Of a DNA stretch of 64,000 bases, positions 59,278 through 64,000 are shown piece after piece. Under the pieces are notes generated by a model. That model was not told the origin of the DNA, made no database searches, and worked only from the letters and a program-made list of their open reading frames with translations. The first letter of the stretch is position 1, and each line of letters begins with the position of its first letter. Position numbers and translations under genes: made by a program. This DNA is from Filobasidium wieringae (taxonomy: Eukaryota > Basidiomycota > Tremellomycetes > Filobasidiales > Filobasidiaceae). The DNA is taken from assembly GCA_001600055.1 (NCBI GenBank), contig BCIV01000009.1, positions 838,311 to 902,310 of the forward strand. Reading direction: 5' to 3'.

Positions 59278-60167
59278 ATGACAAACGAGGCATCTACGTC
59301 GCAACTGCCGCAATACTATGGCTCTCCACCATCATTGGGGAACCCAGTAGAACCGGAAAGCTCTTCAATCTCGTTACATCTCCCCCCACGACTGCTAGTC
59401 CTACCACCCGTAGCTCTAGCACTTGGAGCCTTTGTCGGTCTATCAAGAGGAGGAAGCAGAGCTAGGTTGAGGTTCTTGGCGGAAAATGCGCATAGACAGC
59501 CGACAACCGTGCAAGGATGGGTACGGTCTCGTTCTACCCATGAATCACTTCTGAGGCTAATTAGACCGTCTCTATCTCATTCGTTCTCCATAATTTTAGT
59601 ATTTCTACACTAAAACAAGAAACTACCGGATATTATTCGGAGCTTGTCGTCAAGGAGCGAAAGACGCTCTCAAACTGGGGACAGCCACAGCAGTCTACGT
59701 ACTAGCAGAGGAAGGTGTTCGAAAGATGCGACTAGGGATCCGGAATATGGTCAACGTTGAAAAAGCTGCAGCAGCATCGAGAAGTAAAGGTAAGGAGAAG
59801 GAAAGCGTGGTCGAAACGGTCTTGCAGGAGGAGATGCGGGTGGCCAAGGCTAGCAAGGCAGACAGTCTGGTCTGGATAGATGGAGCTGCTGCTGGATCAT
59901 TACTGGCCTCAGTGATCGGACTTTTAAGTAAGGACCATCTTCTCTTTCTTGTCCAGCAGCAAGTTCTTACGTCTGATTACTCGTGCCATAGACAAATTTC
60001 CAACACCTCTCTTCCTGCGTACCTTAGCGTTTGGAGCCATCCTAGGAACGGTAGAAGGTGGTCTTCGAATAGCGCAGGCGCAGATCGGAGCTCTACGGGA
60101 AGAAAGGGAAGCAAGTTCTTCAGCGACAGAAGCCCAACGAGAAGAAGATTCCGCTAAAGTTGTATGA
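59278..60167 (+). CDS. Conserved membrane protein, possibly Tim17/22/23-like
   Basis: Three exons, 59278-59520, 59600-59927 and 59992-60167, encode 248 residues. After a polar N terminus (MTNEASTSQLPQYYGS) come a hydrophobic stretch LLVLPPVALALGAFVGLSRGG, the segment YFYTKTRNYR, then GACRQGAKDALKLGTATAVYVLAEEG, a charged loop with KGKEKES, ADSLVWIDGAAAGSLLASVIGLL, and PLFLRTLAFGAILGTVEGGLRI. The four glycine/alanine-rich helices with GxxxG-like spacing recall Tim17/22/23-fold proteins, but I cannot assign a member, and the family call is tentative. The gene itself is secure from frames and splice sites. It is divergent from PRP4 (276 bp between starts). Confidence 0.8.
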
Positions 60168-60478
60168 GCTGAGTTATCAACCCGGTGCAATTATCCGCTG
60201 CGTCTGCAATACGGACTTAATTATAGTATACCACGATCACAAAGCATAGGAAGTGTCATACATATCACGCACTGACCCCTCTCTCGATGAACCCAATGCC
60301 ATCATAACCCAATGTCTATATGGCACGTTGCTCGATATCGACTACCCAACCCCATCATCGCTCCAAGTTCTTCTCGCAGAAAGCTGTCCAATATTGTGAC
60401 TGCGAGAAAGGTCAGAAGGTTCATAACATGTAACAACGCTTGATAAAACTTACAAATTCTTGCAACTAAACAAGCTTT
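60168..60478. other. Convergent intergenic region
   Basis: About 310 bp between the membrane-protein gene stop and the next minus-strand stop. Nothing recognisable. Confidence 0.45.
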
Positions 60479-61771
60479 TTACTCGCGTTTGTGGAACAAC
60501 GAAACGTTGACCTCGCCGCCAGTGATAAGCCGAGTCGCACTCAGCTCCCAAAGAAATTCCGTAGGCCACTCGTTTAATTCATTTTTTATCTGCCAGGCTT
60601 CGAAAGTGAAACTTTTCACTCTTGGAAATCGCTGCATCTCGCGCTTCACCAAGTTGACGACAACGTGCTTATCCCAATGATCCCAACGAAGAGGTACTTC
60701 CTGCAACGATCTAGAGGTGACTAGCACCGTGAATGACAAGTGGATGGTGGACGCCAAGGGTCCGAAAGTCTGGAGGCTGCGAGCCTGGCATGCATTGCGC
60801 GAATGAGCTTTCTTCTAAGTCACTGACAGACATGACTTACGATCGCGGTAACACCCATATTCCTCAGAGAAGGCACTGTAGTGCCGTCGTATAGACCAAT
60901 ATCGTTGTCGTGTAGATCAACATCGTCGAAATGTAAGAATACCTTCTCTAACTTGGGCAGGGCGGCAATGCACTAGGCTGCTGTTGCTGGATCGTCAATG
61001 TTTTCGGCTTCGAATAGTTCAAACCCTTCGTCGTCCACGTATCCCCACAATATCAGTTCCTTTAGCTCTGTAAGTTTAGGTTGCATGCCAAAATATTTTC
61101 GTAAGAGTTTTTGAAGCGTTGCCGGTGTGTTGAGCACCATCTTTTGTAGTAAGACACAGATCTTCAATTTTTCGAGCTTGGGGCAACTATGGGGCTCGTC
61201 CGGGAAGGAATCCGACTCCAAGATAAGTTCTTTGAGTTTGGGGAATACCAAATTATTAGGCGGATAATCAACCAACAAGTAGAGTCGGCTCAGATTAGGA
61301 AAAATCTCGTTTAGAACTCCACTGAAGTCGCGGGCTTGTACATAGGCGGGGTCGTAATAACGTGGTTTCCCTACTGATAATTCACTGACACGATCGATTT
61401 TAGAGTCGTTATTGTAACATGATCTCAATTCTCAAGCCTATGACTCACCGTGTATCACTGCGCTCTTGTGGTGTTAGCATGTCGCGACAAAGTGAAAGAT
61501 CATCACTTCCCTTGACGCTAACTGCTTTCAGCATTTTTGTCCTGAAGATCGCCCCGATATGGCGGCATGTCCTACTCAGGTTGATAATCTCGTTTGCCCA
61601 GGTTCTGTGATACGGAAGATCTTTGTCGGGGTCGGAGGCCGGTTTTTCAAGCCTAGTCATCTCTTCAAATAGTATATCGAGAAACACCCAAGGCATATCA
61701 GCCAAAGATAACGATCTCCGCCCAGGCGGCGACTTGTTCCCGGTGCAGGTGATTGTCGTACTGGTAGACAT
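60479..61771 (-). CDS. F-box/LRR-like protein, first of a tandem pair
   Basis: Exons on the minus strand: 61771-61449, 61384-61039, 60972-60841 and 60784-60479; total 368 residues. The N terminus RRSLSLADMPWVFLDILFEEM is F-box-like and matches the paralogue at 63.5 kb (KRLSLNDMPIVVLDILFQML), as do LSRTCRHIGAIFRTKM and SLCRDMLTPQER. Leucine-rich stretches follow: IFPNLSRLYLLVDYPPNN, FPKLKELILESDSF, LEKLKICVL, LTELKELILWGY. The third junction is uncertain: between GY and CIAALPKLEKVFLHF lie 66 bases (60973-61038) that stay in frame but end in TAG. They can be a 66-nt intron with a weak GTGGAC donor, or retained sequence that truncates the protein at ATAA-stop. The sequence beyond is clearly coding, to FHKRE at the end. 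Substrate unknown. Confidence 0.72.
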
Positions 61772-62488
61772 TGTAGAGTATATATTACGCACTATGGATA
61801 ACAGGAATTAGAGGTGGAATAAAAGTTTTTGAGGATAGAGGCAGATCAGCAGACTTGCAATATTTTCCGTTGAGCGATTTCGCCCAGATGAGCTTAGATA
61901 ATTTGAGATGTTGAGATATGAAACACGCCTATCACCTCAGGCTGTGAATCCTGCAGACGATACAGGGCCCAAGAGGTATATACATCAGATAGTTCAAGTC
62001 TGGTAAGCCATGCAATGCATGCAAGTGGTTTAGGTCATGCATCACACGGTTCTGGGTGAACCTCCTTTGGCTTTGGGACCTGATCGCGTCACTTGTCCAC
62101 TCGCTCACGTCCAAGCGCCTAAGAGGAAAACTGACACGATTTGGGATATCGCTCAAAGTACTGGCATAGGTAAGTCCTATAGTACTTAGCCCAGCTCTCA
62201 AATATACAATCGTAGTAGTCTCGGGACGTTTATTTCCCCGTCACATTGTACTCCTAGCTATCTAATCTACTGCCCCTTGTAGGATAAACTTCACCAGCTA
62301 GAAACATCCATATTAAATCACTACGCTACATAGTTAATCGCTCTCACTTACTAATCGACAATGTGTTTGGGCATCTTCGGAGTCTGCTGCCGAGTTGATG
62401 CAACTCGAACGTCACCGGTATCACCCAAAACCGCTTCAATCCCCGCGTAGACTAGATCAATGCTTCTACCGCTTCCAGTCGGTTTAAT
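61772..62488. other. Gap between the F-box pair, with a possible gene remnant
   Basis: About 720 bp. On the minus strand 62201-61932 is an open frame without ATG, with FPLRRLDVSEWTSDAI, which might be a decayed piece of a related gene. The part 62081-62106 of it belongs to a 26-bp inverted repeat. Otherwise AT-rich with no clear feature. Confidence 0.4.
62081..62106 (-). repeat. 26-bp inverted repeat, left copy
   Basis: The reverse complement, GAGCGAGTGGAC followed by AAGTGACGCGATCA, is identical over 26 bases to 63958-63983. The two copies face each other around the second F-box gene, about 1.85 kb apart, with the right copy near the window edge. Confidence 0.9.
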
Positions 62489-63586
62489 TCAAACACAAGT
62501 CTCGTATGAGATACGTTCGAGTTTGGGCCCGTCCACTCTATCCAGCAGAGATTTCCGAAGGATATTTTCATATTGCTTCATATCTACGGCTTTCTTCCAG
62601 CTCCCGTCTGGGTAGCCTCTAATATAATGTCTCAATTTGACATTTTGGGCGAGGGGGCGGAAAGTATTAATAGCGGTTTCCTGTTGATCTAGTTTGTTTC
62701 AGCAGCTCATGCGCGATTGCCATCGCGGACGCACCACAAAGTCTAGTCCAATGGCTTCTGTGAGACTCTCATATTTAGAGTCCGTGATTATGGTCAACTG
62801 AGCACTATCCAGTCGGGGTAATGTTTTGAGGAGCCAGTCATAATTCTCTCTAAGAATTCCGCTGTAGAGATCCTCCTGCTCTCCGAGGACCCTTCCATCT
62901 CCAAATCTGAGATATTCTCCATGTACGGATTGCTCGACATCCAAGTCCCTGAGATAGACAGTTCCGGTTTCGAACCAAATACATCAGTGAACATCCTCCG
63001 AAGCGGATCTGCCCTATAAATCCTAAGGTATCTCCCATCGGCCATGATAGCGAACTTGCGTAGCTGAGGCAAGTGGAGCAGTCCATCGTAATCACGAATT
63101 GTAAGATCCTTCAATGATGGGTGGGAAATTCCATGCGAGTATGCTCGGCCTCGGGAATAGAGCCGTCTCAGGTTGGGAAACAATTCAGCCAGTCCAAGTT
63201 CATCATCATAAGAACCATTCCAATAGACATCTTGTAGCTCCCTACCCCAAACAGCCTCTGAGTGAAACGCAGCTGGATCAGACTAGGCCTACGGAAAAGA
63301 CTGACCTAACGTCCTCTCTTCGGACTAGTGGAAGGGATCTGCAAAGGTTCACGTCTCTACGTGTAGAGTTCTTCATCATGCTGTGCATTTTTGGTTGAAA
63401 GACGCTGTCCATATAGCGGCAGGTCTTGCTCAACTTGTAGATATCCCATCCATAGCCAGCAGTGACTGGTAGTAGAAGATGTTCTGGGTCTTCAGGAGTT
63501 TCCTGAAGCATCTGAAAAAGGATGTCCAAGACGACAATAGGCATGTCGTTCAAGGACAAGCGCTTATTCAATTTGTGCGTCGCCAT
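62489..63586 (-). pseudogene. F-box/LRR-like paralogue with an apparent one-base frameshift
   Basis: Second member of the pair. Exon 1 63586-63306 (MATHKLNKRLSLNDMPIVV...), exon 2 63241-62735, exon 3 62680-62489. Intron 1 splits an Arg codon before Glu-Leu (REDVR|ELQDVYW), exactly as in the first gene (RSDTR|ELSVGK), which confirms common descent. In exon 2 the frame FPNLRRLYSRGR ... RMFTDVFGSKPEL is followed, two bases later, by YLRDLDVEQSVHGEYLRFGDG in another frame. The paralogue (MQPKLTELKELILWGY) shows these should be continuous, so one base seems to be missing near 62960. No splice pair with the right phase bridges them. After it the frame runs cleanly into exon 3 (ETAINTFRPLAQNVKLRHYI ... 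ISYETCV, stop 62489-62491). A real inactivating mutation and a sequencing error are both possible. Confidence 0.65.
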
Positions 63587-64000
63587 TTTCAGGTACAGTA
63601 CAGGTACTGCTGATGGTCGAGCGTTATTATCAGCTTCCACTAACGCAAGTTCAATCTAAATATCTAGCCCACGTCGTTACTTGTCTAGCTTGTCTTGTAT
63701 GGATGATTGTTCGTCCTCAGGCTATTCTCAACGATTGATGGCCCATTAGTTCTGACACGGAATAATCGTGCGCACTCTCCAACGTACCAGATGAGCTGAT
63801 TGCAGTAGATGAACAGTGACTAGGTTGTGGCCAAGACTAGGGTCTTGAGCAGGACGAAAGGAGATAAAATCATGAACCTGGAGTGATCCTTGCATCATCC
63901 TTCCCAGATCTCCTTTGAGCGACAGCGCAGTTCGGGCGCGTGGGCGAGCGAGTGAGCGAGCGAGTGGACAAGTGACGCGATCAAATGTGCTAAAGCCAAA
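63587..64000. other. Upstream region of the second F-box gene
   Basis: About 410 bp to the window edge. Contains a GAGC/GAGT-rich simple tract at 63944-63964 and the right copy of the inverted repeat. No gene seen. Confidence 0.45.
63958..63983 (+). repeat. 26-bp inverted repeat, right copy
   Basis: Identical to the reverse complement of 62081-62106. It follows a short GAGCGAGT simple-sequence tract, which the left copy also keeps in part (GTGAGCGAG). Confidence 0.9.

Overview
This window is intron-rich nuclear DNA from a basidiomycete fungus, most likely a Tremellomycete (the Cryptococcus/Kwoniella/Tremella neighbourhood). The reasons are: nearly every gene is split by introns of about 50-75 bp with GTRNGT donors and YAG acceptors; intergenic gaps are short; several coding exons are tiny (7-25 nt); and the gene set is fungal (neutral amino-acid permease, OLE1 desaturase with C-terminal cytochrome b5, Atf1-type bZIP, APSES/ankyrin Mbp1, Hsp12, BIM1-like copper protein). 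The genus is inference. No plasmid, virus, CRISPR array, rRNA or convincing tRNA was seen. All exon structures below were assembled by hand from reading frame, splice signals and family alignment from memory; most models close exactly in frame.

Layout. 1-13.3 kb: 3' end of an Mtr-type amino-acid permease; dihydroxy-acid dehydratase (ILV3) divergent from a large DExH RNA helicase (yeast YLR419W/DHX57 type); an XRCC2-like Rad51 paralogue; a small SRPBCC protein; SEC61 alpha. 14.5-25.2 kb: OLE1, SPT6 and a SYLF (Ysc84-type) protein. 26.4-34.3 kb: HAP3/NF-YB, the ER chaperone BiP/KAR2, and a long unrecognised protein. 35-39 kb: orphan genes and an F-box-like gene. 39.7-42.7 kb: Atf1-like stress bZIP. 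43.7-50.2 kb: class V aminotransferase divergent from an ABCG half-transporter. 50.7-53 kb: BIM1-like membrane protein and Hsp12. 53.5-59 kb: Mbp1-type APSES factor and splicing factor PRP4. 59.3-64 kb: a conserved membrane protein and a pair of related F-box-like genes, the second apparently broken by a one-base frameshift.

Most genes are housekeeping and are not an operon or obvious biosynthetic cluster. Functional threads do exist: protein entry and folding in the ER (SEC61, BiP, whose upstream region holds a perfect heat-shock element and an ATF6-type UPR motif); stress transcription (Atf1-like factor in the same window as an Hsp12 gene with a perfect CREB/ATF site upstream); and G1/S control (Mbp1-like gene with its own MCB box upstream). 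The most unusual structures are the F-box pair with a shared intron position, a frameshift and a 26-bp exact inverted repeat; a possible stop-containing intron; a GC-AG intron; and an (SQ)n expansion beside the active-site cysteine segment of the aminotransferase. I found no clearly new multi-gene system.
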